This document shows, one piece after another, positions 43,551 to 54,404 of a DNA stretch of 64,000 nucleotides. The notes under the pieces are model-generated. The model was not told the origin of the DNA, made no database searches, and saw only the letters and a list, made by a program, of their open reading frames with translations. Each line of letters starts with the position of its first letter. Positions within the stretch are counted from its first letter, which is position 1. The DNA comes from Azolla caroliniana. Taxonomy: Eukaryota; Polypodiophyta. The DNA lies in assembly GCA_043228905.1 (NCBI GenBank), contig JBHGNT010000010.1:9672001-9736000 (forward strand), written 5' to 3'. The translations under genes and the position numbers were made by a program.

Positions 43551-44333
43551 TGGCCTTCCCTTACCGGTTCTCATCGCTTCGACTCCCCCTGTTTCCGGAG
43601 GGTCCGGAGTTGCTATCGGCATCACTTCGGTGCCTTCTTCCTTGATCTCGTCGGCCGCCTCCATTGCGCGCCAACTCGCCTCGTCCTCCACGTCCACGCC
43701 ACGGGGCCTATCTCCCTCCGTGTACAACATTCTGCTGTCGGTGTGCATGCTCGTCGACGCACCCGCGTGGTTCTCCTCTACCAGGAGCATCGACTGTAAG
43801 TCGAAAAAGGACGACGTATTCTCCCGGGTACACACAGCCGTTCGGAACGCTCCGAACTTCGACGCCAAACCTCTGAGACAGATCTGGACCATCTCGCTCT
43901 CCTCGATGTTCACCTCTATGGAGGCGAGGGAGTCGCAGATATCCTTGATCTTCGAGTTATAGTCCACCACCGACAAGTCACGTTGTCATAGGTTGCTCAA
44001 CTCCTGTTGGAGCTGAAGCTTCCTGGCTGTGTGGCTCGCGGCGAAAATCTTCTTCAGATTTTCCCACGCACCCTTCGGCGTCTTTGCATCCCGAACATAG
44101 CTCAATAGTTGTTCGCCCACACACGACGCGAGGCAGTATAATACCCTGCTCACCGATTGCTCCCACGACGGGAAGTCTCTGTGTGTCGATTCGGGTGTTG
44201 CGTCATTAGCTCCTTCGACATAACTCCAGTAACCGTGTCCGAGCAGGTACTGGTGCATCTTGTAGGACCAAGACGCGTAGTTGATTCTGTCGAGCTTCTC
44301 TGTTGGTAGCGAGCTCGCCATGACTCTATCCAT
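43550..44333 (-). pseudogene. gag of copia C
   Basis: From the ATG at 44333 (or 44318) the frame reads KLDRINYASWSYKMHQYLLG, typical of copia Gag, to a stop after LQQELSNL. It resumes at 43976 (VVDYNSKIKDICDSLASIEV, MVQICLRGLASKFGAFRTA, the UBN2 domain) and runs to about 43600. There the frame shifts relative to the zinc knuckle. Confidence 0.85.
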
Positions 44334-44393
44334 CGTTCTTCTTGTTCTTCTTCGTCAAGCTGTGTCGGCTGTAGAGAGGTTCTCAACCCTCGC

Positions 44394-44405
44394 GCTCTGA
44401 TACCA
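44394..44405 (-). other. Primer binding site of copia C (Met-tRNA type)
   Basis: The minus strand reads TGGTATCAGAGC directly after the 5' LTR end, a perfect match to the usual plant copia primer site for initiator tRNA-Met. Confidence 0.92.
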
Positions 44406-44797
44406 TGCAGAAAGTAGCGTGCGGAAGCAAGTATGAAGACCGAACAGAAGGGATGAAACTCAGGTTTAATGGAGAGCTTGAGCTTACATAGTATACGCGG
44501 GAGAGATAGAGAGAGAGAGAGAAACACAAAAACTATATTCCACAATAATACTCAATCCGTACATAAGACGTGCTTCAGTGAACACTTTTATACAAGTCCT
44601 AGAAGGACTGACCGAAGTACTGACAATACTTCAATGCTCATTAAGAGCTCCTACACTAACTCCCAAATATATTCCTCACGGAATATCTTTCCTAACGGCT
44701 TCTTGGTTTACGCACTCGGCCTAACCGATCGGTCCCAACCGATCCGGTCCTCGGCTTCTTCAGCAGATCCAGCCGATGTTGAGCTTGTCTCTCAACA
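44406..44797 (-). repeat. 5' LTR of copia C
   Basis: 392 bp, the same length as its partner, ending (minus strand) CTTTCTGCA next to the primer site. GTTAT follows at 44798-44802. Confidence 0.95.
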
Positions 44798-44802
44798 GTT
44801 AT

Positions 44803-45513
44803 TTTCTTTAATAATAAAAATACCCCTGGTTCATGGAGATGGAGTTAGTTATGGAAATTGTATCCCACCCTTATTAGGCGTCCTCTCGTGGATGAGACGT
44901 TGGTTTCGGGTAGCGGTATGGGTTCGACACACATCATTTGAAAAATTTACGGAAGGATGCTACAACATGCTCAGAGATTGGAATTAAAATTCGAAAAAAC
45001 TGTCGTGATCTTCATGACGAGGATTTTATACTAATTTTACACATTTTCGAACGAGATAATTCAATGCTTGTTTTATGCTACATTTGTCAAAATTCACGTA
45101 ACTGTGTGTCCCAAACTCAGAATTCCAATGCTGAACAATCCGATGTGATCCTCATGGTGACGTCCTTGTGGTAGAAAAACGAGAAAATTCTTGGCTCCGT
45201 TACATGGAGTGAACAAGACATAGAAGAAGGATAGGGGTAATAAAAAAGGATAAGATCATGAGTAGAGGTTTCGTGGGATATCCTTAAGTTTCAGTACAAA
45301 ATCTCAACGAACAACGACCAAGTCGCCTTTTTTCATTGTTGATTTGGCATGCCTTCTTGATTTGCAACCTTAGATCTCTCTTTGGAATTCGACAACACTT
45401 TTGCCTTGTATCTAACTTCTGGCCTCCAACAATGAACCCTCTTCACCCTTTTATAGGTTTCATGAGGATCTCTTTGAAAATAAAATTAGTGGGTGCTTCT
45501 TGTATTTTAGCAT
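44803..45513. other. Stretch without a recognisable feature
   Basis: It contains short plus-strand frames (for example 44938-45174) with no family match I recognise, and no repeat shared with the rest of the window. Confidence 0.5.
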
Positions 45514-45817
45514 TGTCGTAGTGTATTTCGTACACTACGTGAAAAATTTATGGAGTACCCGACTCAATAAATATAAGGAAATAGAAGAAAATATTAAAAT
45601 ATATATTACATGCATAAGGCAAGATTCAAACCTTGTACCTCCATATTAATGATTTGGAGCCTCACCATTATATTAACACACCAAGAGTGTTAGAAAAATA
45701 GATGTCCCACATACAAACATAATTCACGGATATTTTCTAGGAAAAAGCTTTAGTTAGAAGAAAAACGCATCATAGAATAAAGCTACACATGCACATCTAG
45801 TGTGCATAAACACTATA
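45514..45817 (+). repeat. Partial LTR of the C1 family, broken by transposon X
   Basis: Starts TGTCGTAGTGTATTTCG like 28370 and stays colinear to CATAAACACTATA at 45817, where the right LTR of C1 continues GTCAATAAAA but this copy changes to X. No second half is found. Confidence 0.85.
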
Positions 45818-45920
45818 GGTTAAAAGCATGTGAGTGGAAACACTATTGTAGCTAATTAGCTACTAAAATGGTCATAGCTAATTAGCTATTTGTTTAGCTA
45901 GTTTTTTGTGGGCAAATAAG
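45818..45920 (+). mobile_element. Left end of transposon X
   Basis: Begins GGTTAAAAGCATGTGAGTGG plus AAAC, the inverse of the X right end at 25501-25524 (21 of 24). It follows TATA, the four bases present once in the empty LTR site and next to each broken copy. Just inside are GTAGCTAATTAGCTAC and ATAGCTAATTAGCTAT. The inner limit of X is unknown; it may include the genes that follow. Confidence 0.65.
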
Positions 45921-46344
45921 AAGGATCATTTACGAAATTTTATGTTTTACTAGTTAAATACATGTCATTTAATTTATGAGAATACTCAAATATTTGAACT
46001 TTGGTTTCTGATGTAGTGGAACTTGGGGAATAGTGCCATCATCTAAGATCGACTTGAATGTCATCAAATTCTTGATAATCCTAAGTTCGAGTTCGAAATC
46101 CAAATAGATGGAGTACTCTGAGCATGAATGCAGACGAAGCTCCTGCAGTATCACAAAAACTCTAAGATCGGCATTGCACCTTCGTAGTTACAACACACGA
46201 CCAAGTCGATCCTTGTCCAAGTATGTATCAGTTACATATTATAAATTTATTTTTTTCCTTTCTGATAATTGTTTGTAACTTTGGTGCTTGTTCATCTTTC
46301 CCAAAAATCGAATAGGGCAAAGTAGTTGGAGTCCCAAACAAGGA

Positions 46345-49300
46345 TGTCTCGAAGATCAGGGTGTAGTAGTAGGTGTGTTTCTAATTGACAGAATTTTGTA
46401 TTACGGTTGATTTCTGCCTTTAGTGATGATTAGGGTTTGTGTTTTCCTTAAGTGGTTTAGGGATTCTAATTACAAATTTCAGATTACAAGTTTCTAATTA
46501 CTATCACAATGTGTTGTAAATTTGTACCAATTCTCATGAAAAATTCTGATTAGGGTTTCTGATTATTTAAGTGGTTGATTTCTGATACATGTTGAAAAGG
46601 ACATATTACAAATTTCAGATTACTGTCTCAAAGTGTTGTAATTTTGCACCAAATTCACATTAAAAACTCTGTTTTTGCACCAATTCTGATTACTGATTTT
46701 CTATTTCAGGTGGCTCGTTCCTCCCTATCCTAGAGTGCTGAACTTCGCAAAATTTTGCGAGACAAAGGACTTTCACAACATATATGGTCTGTCGATCGAG
46801 GGTATTGACCCTATTGTTCTAATAGATAGATTGATTAATGATGTAGACTGGATGTCAGTATATAAAATGCCTAAAGTGAAAGGCAAGGTCAAGCTCAAGC
46901 ATGTACGACCGGACCTATACGATGACTGCATCAGACTGCACCAGAAAGTACATCAAGAGATCCCGGTCAACAACGAGTTTTCCGTTTCATTTGCCAAAGC
47001 TTTTGCATACGAGTATTGCAAAACAACGAAGCAATCTCGTGACCATGAAATGTACAAGGTAGCTTGGGCAATTTATGGTGAGGCATCGGTAGAAAGATGT
47101 TGGAAGATGGGGAGCTTGCAACAAAAAATGGCAAGATTTTGGAGCATGGTAGTTGATGATGCAACTGCCGACTCCGAACAAACCCGCAAGTATATGCTAC
47201 ACCGACACACAATGAAAGCCAATGCTGATGATAGAGGTGAGACATTGATTAGCTATATGCTAAAAAATTTCCATGAAGCCTGTGAGACATTGGAGTTTTT
47301 TAAGACTGATTTAGAGAAAGCAACATTGGCTACTGCGATGGAGAGCAAAGTCACTTTGGTAGTTACAACAATCAGAAATAAGATTCAGGTACCTATTGTT
47401 TTGCTAGTATGTAATATGTTATAAATAACTTGTACATGAAAATGTGCCAATGAGGCATTATCTAGAACGGGTTGCTCAACATGAGCTTGAAATTGAGGGG
47501 TCGCTGGATCCCCAACAGAAAATTCAACTCCAGATAGAGATCTAGGTTCTTTCAATGAACTTGGACTTTCTAGATGTAAATATTGTCGCTGATTGCAATT
47601 TGGACAAGCTACATGTAAGTTAATGATTCTTGTTTCTTGTTGTTGTATCTTCCTCATTAAGGAATAATTAATCGGGAAATTTCTCGGTTGCGTTGAAGGA
47701 ACAATACTCCCGTCAAGAACAGGTAGTTAGCTTCCTTAAGAAGCAACTACATTTTGTGGAGGGGATCGTAAGGAGCAGACAAGAATTGGACCTGAACATT
47801 CTTGCTCCCTTACCAAATGAAGGAGAACCAAGAAACGATATATGGATTGTTCAAGTACGTTGCATCACTTGCAAATTACGTGTAGAGGACAAATCTGCTA
47901 CTCTGTTGGTTCACCTACAACCATGCCAACACATATACCATATCGTTTGTTTTCAATATGCATGTCGCATTGTTGCACTCTGTTTGGGGGATTGTAGTAC
48001 AACTCTCCCAGATGAGTGGAGAAAACTAACAGGTAAAATTGCTACTTGTGACCATAGTGTAGTTAATTAGTTACATCTTTGCTAATTAGGTAAGCCGTAT
48101 AAAGTTTGAAAACTATTTAGCTGTTATGGTTGTAGTGTAGTTAGCTAACATGTAGTTATTTAGCTAAGTGGTAGCTAATTAGCTACTACCATACTTTAGT
48201 TGACTAGCTAATTATGTAAGTGGTAGCCAATTAGCTACTACCATAGTTTAGTACAGTAGCTAATTAGCTACTACCATAGTTTAGTTGAGTAGCTAAGTAG
48301 CTAAGTTGTAGCTAATTAGCTACTACCATACTTCAAATGAGTAGCTAATTAGCTACTACCATAGTTTAGTGGAGTAACTAAGTAGCTAAGTGGTAGCTAA
48401 TTAGCTACTACCATACTTCAAATGAGTAGCTAATTAGGTAAGTGGTAGCTAATTAGCTACTACCATAGTTTAATACAATAGCTAATTAGCTAAACGGTAG
48501 CTAATTAGCTACTAACATAGTTTAGTACACTAGCTAATTAGCTATTACCATACTTTAGTTGAGTAGCTAATTAGCTAAGTGGTAGCTAATTAACAACTAC
48601 CATAGTTTAATACAATAGTTAATTAGCTAAATGGTAGCTAATTAGCTACTACCATAGTTTAATATAGTAGCTAATTAGCTACTACCATAGTTTAGTAATG
48701 TAGCTAATTAGCTACTACCATAGTTTAGTACAATCGCCAATTAGCTAAGTGGTAGCTAATTAGCTACTACCATACTTTAGCTGAGTAGCTAATTAGCTAC
48801 TACCATACTTTAGTAGAGTAGCTAATTAGTTGCTACCATATTGACAAAGAGTAGCTAATTAGCTAGTACCATACCTAAGAGAAGTACCTAATTAGCTCAA
48901 TGGTAGCTAATGAGCTACTATCATAGTCTAGAAGAAGAGCTAGTTAGATAAGATCTAGCTGAGTAGCTAATTAGCGACCATGTTGTTGTAGAATCTGTGG
49001 ATGAAGGAGGGCCCATGAGGTGTCTGGTGCTCATGACACTGCAACTGATGAGGAGATAGTTGCCAACGTGGCTGAAAGTAAGAGTCCAACTATCACATCT
49101 CCTTCAAATCAGCTCCACCCTATTCTTTTGGAATATGGTTTTGAATTAGCAAACGATGTGAAAAACTATGAAATATTGGAAATAACATGTAAATCTAAAG
49201 TTCACAACAATAGTGTTTTTGAACACTTGATGCAACATTCCTTCGAATCCTATAACCTTGATTCGATCCCACCGAGCCCAACTACTAATAATGTCCAAAC

Positions 49301-49505
49301 AAATCCCACTGCACTGGAAAAACTAGCGCAAGATGTGGCTGACATGCAAGCCGCTGCTGAGGTGATGGAAAGGTTGTCGGAGGAGGGGGACACACTTGCG
49401 CAATGGGTCAAAGAAGCAAGGCTAAATGGGCAATTGGCTAGAAAAAGGCTAAAGAAGGGGCCACGATCGGGGACAAGACCAGTTACTCGGTCAAGGGGCT
49501 CTTGA
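46345..49505 (+). pseudogene. Spliced gene encoding a RING-like protein of unknown family, slightly decayed
   Basis: Exon 1 (46345-46373, MSRRSGCSS) joins exon 2 (46710-47388) with matching phase over a GT-AG intron. Exon 2 gives 226 residues with no domain I know (WLVPPYPRVLNFAKFCETKD, GEASVERCWKMGSLQQKMA). A probable exon near 47451-47610 carries one stop. The exon ending at 48032 has a helix (KEQYSRQEQVVSFLKKQLHF) and a Cys/His cluster CITCK ... PCQHIYHIVC ... CLGDC, RING-like though with unusual final spacing. The intron 48033-48991 is filled by a palindrome array. The last exon (48992-49505) starts ESVDEGGP, has a one-base shift, then SGAHDTATDEEIVAN and a basic end (KKGPRSGTRPVTRSRGS). 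Probably nuclear and DNA- or chromatin-associated; this is inference. Confidence 0.5.
48100..48990. repeat. Intronic array of AGCTAATTAGCT palindromes
   Basis: About 25 degenerate copies of a 28-36 bp unit, GTAGCTAATTAGCTAC followed by TACCATAGTTTAGT or similar. At least 15 copies carry the perfect 12-bp palindrome AGCTAATTAGCT. The array fills the intron between the RING-like exon (ends 48032) and the next exon (starts 48992). The same palindrome is found in the ends of transposon X at 25473 and 45860-45895 and nowhere else noticed in the window. Confidence 0.9.
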
Positions 49506-49779
49506 ATTGGAGTGAAATACTTATTAGTGGGATATGATTGTTATCTGCGATTTTCCTAGGGTTTTATGAAGTTTTACTATGATCTATTTGGACAAGTAAA
49601 ACCTCAGATTGGTGTTGCTTGATCCAAATTATGTAATGGAACTCTATGATGTTTCTCCAAGATAATTATGTTCATGTTGTTCTATGATGGAAAATATTTC
49701 ATGTTCATTATGTTGTTTTGTGAGACTGTTGGTTACTTTGTGAGTGTGAATATGTTGGTGTTTTTTGATGTTGCATAGT

Positions 49780-50442
49780 CTAAAGGGTTTGAATCTATTG
49801 CTCCTAAGGCCGATGGCAATGTGGAAACTATTGATGTTGCTACGTGTTTAGTGGGGCCACATCTTGAAAGTAGATGTAGCAACTGACACAAATGATCTGG
49901 TCACGCAAATTGATCAAGCATGCTGCACAGATGATCTAATTTTGCAGGTAGATGCAGCATGTGATACCAGTGGGCTGATATTGACTAGATCAATATCTAC
50001 ATGCACCGAGCTTATGACTAAGTCGACAATACAAGAGCACCAGAATGTGAAGCCAAGCCCAACACAGTCGACCAAGGGTTTGAAGAGGAAAAGGACACCA
50101 ATTGTGCCGACAGAACCTGAGTTGATTGAAGTTGATCGTGTGCTACCAGTAATTGGTGTAACAGAGGCTTAGTTATAGGAATGGAAACCTAAACCATTAG
50201 AAGTCGAAAGAAGAGCCTTGATCTTGGAGCTTGATAAAGTCCTGATGAGTGTGCAATATATGACACCAAGGAGGGGCACAAATCAATTTCTAGAGTGGGT
50301 TGTGCAATACGTTGATTTGAACATGTTCGCGTTCACAAGTGAAAGGATCACGCATTCCACTTGTAGAATCTTCTTGAAAATATCCAAATATACCCTCTCT
50401 ACAAAAATTGGATGCACTAGTATCACATGTTCCACAACTTGA
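49780..50442 (+). pseudogene. Further plus-strand coding stretch, unknown family
   Basis: After an acceptor-like TTGCATAG a frame reads KGFESIAPKADGNVETIDVA, shifts once near 49862 and continues DVATDTNDLVTQIDQACCTD, LQVDAACDTSGLI with a loose VD-A-DT repeat. A Lys/Arg block (KGLKRKRTPIVP) looks like a nuclear localisation signal. TAG at 50170-50172 is followed in frame by PLEVERRALILELDKVLMSV. It may be another exon of the preceding gene. 50443-50760 shows nothing further. Confidence 0.35.
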
Positions 50443-50760
50443 TTAGAATTTGCAAATATAAAAATACATGATAGGTCTTTGAGTGGAGAACATTAGAAAT
50501 TCAAATAAGTTTGGATGTGTTGATAAGTTAATGTAGGCATAATAAAGTTCAACAATGGCTCAATATCTCATTAATGTGTGGGATGGCAAACACTAAGTTA
50601 AAGACTTATATTATTTTGGTAGGTTTTACAAAAATATGAGGTGTACTTGTAACCATACTAATAAAATGAGTTATAATTTATTCTTTGACCCATACTCGTA
50701 TGTATATAATTGTGGACAATGTAGGATAATGAGATTGGAATAACAAACTTATTAAGGTAT

Positions 50761-52209
50761 TTAATACTTGTATTTTTTGAAGGAGCGATCCTCCCCAATT
50801 TCGTACGCCTTGACTAAGCGACGATCCTTTTCTTTTCTAGCTCTCTCGATATGTGCAAGGAAGGATGTTGGGAAATCATGTATATCCTTAACTTCTCCTT
50901 GTTTCTTGTCACGACGCGGTTTCTACTAGAAGTAATAAGACATCAAGTATTATTACACAACCTCTACATATGAGGAAAACTTAATGAAAAACACCAATAC
51001 TAACCCAATCCTTGAATGCAATAAAATACTCGGATAACGCCTTATATGAAGACGTTAGAGGATAATCCTCGGTCACTTGTTCCCAAGTTATACATCCAAG
51101 TTGTTTCATCATAACTTCTTGGATCTTCATGTACACCTTATGACTGTGAAATTAGAAAACGAGATTAGAAATTTCAATTGCACCATATTGAATTCAATAT
51201 CACTATTTGAAAGACTTACTTATTGAACTCAGTGACCATTTCTTCAAGGCTTAATTCTTTCGCCACAACCCTTGACAAAATAGACAGAAAAAGTTGTTTG
51301 TCCTTAATACCTTGCATCGCTCTCCACAGAGACAACTTCATGTCGTCAGCCGCTTCTTCAATTGTCAAATCAATTTTCTTGGCCTCTTGTGACTTTAATT
51401 CTAGCTTAGGGTCTACCTTACATTTCTTTTGTCGTTGACCCTTGACCTCCTTATTCTCCCACATTGAGAAGTTTTGATCTTGTAGGTCCCATACTTCTCC
51501 ATCTCTAAAGGCAAGTTGAAAGCAGGACTCATATTTTCCAAGACCATTCGACTTAACATTATCATCCACCACAATGCCGACCTCATGAAGGCATTGACGT
51601 CGTAGGCTGGGGTCTAGCTTCACACCAAAATTTTGTTTGATATCCAGGTATTCATGGTGGAAGAACCTTATCTGTTCAATAGATGACATTTTCTGCCTAT
51701 AGTTGTTGTCGTTGTTGTGGTCTCATGCCAAAAGCTTTGCCTCTTCAGTTGTGAGGCCCATGTATATTTTGCACTCGGCATAGTTGAAGAAGAAAGTCGG
51801 TGTGCTTCAGTCGAATGTGATCCACCAATTATAAAGTAATTGTATTGATCATGCTTTCTCACGTCGAAGTCCTCAGTTGTGGAACATTATTCGGGATCTA
51901 CCATCACAATGAAAGGCACAATTGTAGCATGTAGATTTATTTTCATTTTTTTCTTGAGATTCTAAACATGCATTCAGTCTGGCTCTCTGATCTCAAGTGG
52001 TCTTCATCCTGTTTTTACATCTACTGGGGGTGATGGATGTGTGTTATAGGCAAATTAAACACTTGCCCTTTTCTCACTAGTTTGCGCTGCATTAACTCTC
52101 TCTGTATCTTATTCTACTCAGATGACTACACATCAAATGCCAACTCAGCACTTGGCATTCCCCTAGTGTCCTCATCTTTGGTTGAGCTTGATGAGTCAGG
52201 GTTCGACAT
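50761..52209 (-). pseudogene. Spliced gene resembling a ParB/sulfiredoxin-fold protein, decayed
   Basis: The minus strand starts at ATG 52209 (MSNPDSSSSTKDEDTRGMPS) and has RKGQVFNLPITHIHHPQ, then VDPE-CSTTEDFDVRK, YNYFIIGGSHSTEAHR and, after a one-base shift, ECKIYMGLTTEEAKLLA and DHNNDNNYRQKM. The order 'preferred ligand strand, GGxHxxxA, xxLxxEEAxxLAxxxN' is that of ParB-like N-terminal domains. Two GT-AG introns are supported by frame: 51219-51144 and 51004-50923. The last exons read VYMKIQEVMMKQLGCITWEQ and PRRDKKQGEVKDIHDFP and end KKYKY at 50761. Several stops (TAA, TAG, TGA) lie upstream of 51689; the part from 51689 on is open. Function unknown. Confidence 0.5.
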
Positions 52210-52399
52210 TTTAGTGGTCTTCTTTTTTGTTGGTAAGGGACTGCACTTTAGATGCCCTTTTTGGGGCCTTCACCGGGGAGGGAAAGGGATCCCTTAGAGT
52301 TACATGGCCTTGTATATAAGGCCTCAAGGTGACAATAAGATTTTGTGAGCTTTATAGATCTTTTTTAAAAGATTCTGGCCCACAAGATTCCTTTACTAG

Positions 52400-52830
52400 T
52401 TAATCTTCAGAAAGGTACACTTTACGTACCCCCTTCGAGCACTCTATCATTACAAGAATGTTGGCTGAATCTAAATCTTCGTAGTCAAATTGTAAAATAC
52501 AGCCATACATAAATGCGGTGTCATTTTCAAGCTGATCGTCGCCCTTCTTCTTTGCCGTATACAACACATCTTTTTTCTTGGAGTCGACGTACTGCAGACA
52601 CCATTCCTTGTCCGTTAGATCACGGTCAGGAAGGTCCTCAACACCAGTAGCAACTAACATTTCCTTTTGGCTAATTCCGTCTGATGGTTGAGATTTTGTC
52701 TCATTGAAGAGAAGTTTTTTTCCTCTCTTCATGTTCTGAGGAACTATTTATATCTGGGACTCAATTGGAGAGCCCTGAATTCGGAGCTTGATTTTCTTCA
52801 CAGGTTGGTCCGACAAGTTCTCAAACGACC
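52400..52830 (-). pseudogene. Minus-strand coding stretch upstream of the ParB-like gene, unknown
   Basis: From about 52830 the frame reads FENLSDQPVKKIKLRIQGSP, meets TAA, then continues from 52732: MKRGKKLLFNETKSQPSDG, KEWCLQYVDSKKKDVLYTAK, FMYGCILQFDYEDLDSANIL, ending VRKVYLSED at 52400. It could be a first exon of the ParB-like gene or a separate gene. No domain recognised. Confidence 0.35.
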
Positions 52831-52978
52831 TATTTAAGAAAGGACGTGCGAAAATATAAGTTAGTTGGTTCCCTAGATTAAGGTTACCTATTAAAATATA
52901 CATAAGCAGACCAAGACAAAAACTAGCAAGCGATTTGTGCTAAACTCTAAATATCAATCATAGTTTCTGTGAACATGA

Positions 52979-53560
52979 TGTAGAAAATATGTGGAATAAT
53001 CTTCAGCCACAACCGAGGCTTAGATCACTTAATGATAATCAAACACAGAAGAAAAGAGAAATGGAAGTAAGTACACAAACCGAAGAGAATGCACAGGATG
53101 TTAACGTGGAAACCCTAAACGGGAAAAACCAGAGGAACCCACAGATTCCGAACTATCACTATGTAAGAAGAATACAATAGGGGAACACAAAGGCAACGAC
53201 CTCGTGTTCACAATCTTCGCCTAGCGGTGGTTACAGTAGAGACGCACTCTGTTTGTCTCTCTCTGTCTCTCTGTCTCTCTGTCTCTTTCCGTCTACTATG
53301 CTCTGTACAACAATTACACCAAAAAAGAAGAAGACCAACTACACAATCGTGTTTGCCCTAGGTCATATTTATACTAATATGACTTTTGGGCTATTTACAA
53401 ATATAGCAACAATGGGCTAACAGAAACATATTTACATCTATGTCCCTTCTCCGGTGAGAGGTTCTCACCGAGTCTGCGTCATCCGGCTCTCACCGGGTCT
53501 GTATCATCCGGTTCTCACTGGGCCTTCATCATCCTATCCGGAGGGACCGAGATCCTAACA
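52979..53560 (-). repeat. 3' LTR of copia D
   Basis: The minus strand starts TGTTAGGATCTCGGTCC after the polypurine tract GAAGTGAAGGGGGAGTT (53561-53577). A CT-rich insertion at about 53230-53290 is absent from the 5' LTR. Confidence 0.93.
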
Positions 53561-54400
53561 AACTCCCCCTTCACTTCGGCACGGGATGTTTGGTTAGTCC
53601 AATTCGCTTCCGGCATGCGTCCAGCTTGTCGGGTGTCAGCATATTTGACCCATTCTCCTTCGTGTGGATCTTCGTCAACACGAACTCTTGATCTTCCACT
53701 CACTCCCGGATCCAGTGGTACCTCCATTGGATGTGCTTCGTCCTGGAATGATACGCCGCGTTCTTCACAAGGTGGATGGCACTTTGACTGTCGCAATAGA
53801 GCTGGTATTCCTCTTGCCAGATCCCTAGCTCTCTGATGAAGTCCTTCATCCATAATATTTCCTTGCCAGTTTCCACAGCCGCCATGTACTCCGCCTCCGT
53901 GGTTGACAACGCAACCATCTTCTGCAGCCTCGACTACCACGAAATAGCTCCCCCTGCATATGTCATAACATATCCCGATGTTGACCGGCTGGTATCCGCA
54001 TCAACCAACATATCTCAATCGGTGAAACTGTCAAGTTGGGGTTTATCGGAGCCGAATAAGAGACACATACTTGAGGTGCCTTTCAAGTACTGAATTATCC
54101 ATTTTACTACATTCTAGTGCTCCTTGCCGGGATTGCTCATAAACTGGCTCACCACTCCAACTACATATCCAATATTTGGTCGGGTACACACCATTGCATA
54201 CATTAAGCTCCCGACGGCAGAGGCATAGGGTATCTCCATCATATCCGCCTTCTCTGCCTTCGTCTTCAAGCTTTGCTTGCCAGATAGCTTGGAGTTTGCC
54301 GGAAGTGTCGATCCGACTGGTTTCGCATCTGACATATTGAACCGCTGAAGCACCTTTGTCACGTATTTCTCCTGTGACAGCCAAAATTGCTTCTTTGACC
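53561..54400 (-). pseudogene. RNase H and RT end of copia D
   Basis: Fragments at 54362-54114 (VTKVLQRFNMSDAKPVGSTL, YASAVGSLMYAMVCTRPNIG) and 53918-53700 (MVALSTTEAEYMAAVETGKE, LYCDSQSAIHLVKNAAYHSR) give the C-terminal RT and RNase H. They are separated by stops and frame shifts. Confidence 0.85.
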
Positions 54401-54404
54401 GGTC

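Larger units (their letters stand above)
39138..44797 (-). mobile_element. Copia element C (Ty1/copia), full length with intact LTR ends
   Basis: Two 392-bp LTRs flank the element, and GTTAT lies on both sides (39133-39137, 44798-44802). By eye the LTRs differ at about 12 of 392 positions with no gaps, so this is the youngest dated insertion here. Genes on the minus strand run gag, knuckle, protease, integrase, RT, RNase H. Disabling changes: a frame shift in late gag, TAG after the knuckle (43494-43492), a deletion with shift in the integrase near 42320, RT motif YVHD, TAG at 40549-40547 and TGA at 40396-40394. Confidence 0.95.

Noticed and set aside
47385-47657. Minus-strand frame with a CPNC motif
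   Set aside because: It overlaps the probable third exon of the plus-strand gene, and the motif stands alone.
48100-48990. CRISPR-like array of palindromic repeats
   Set aside because: The repeats are directly adjacent, variable in length and without unique spacers of fixed size. The window is plant nuclear DNA and there is no cas gene. It is an intronic tandem repeat.
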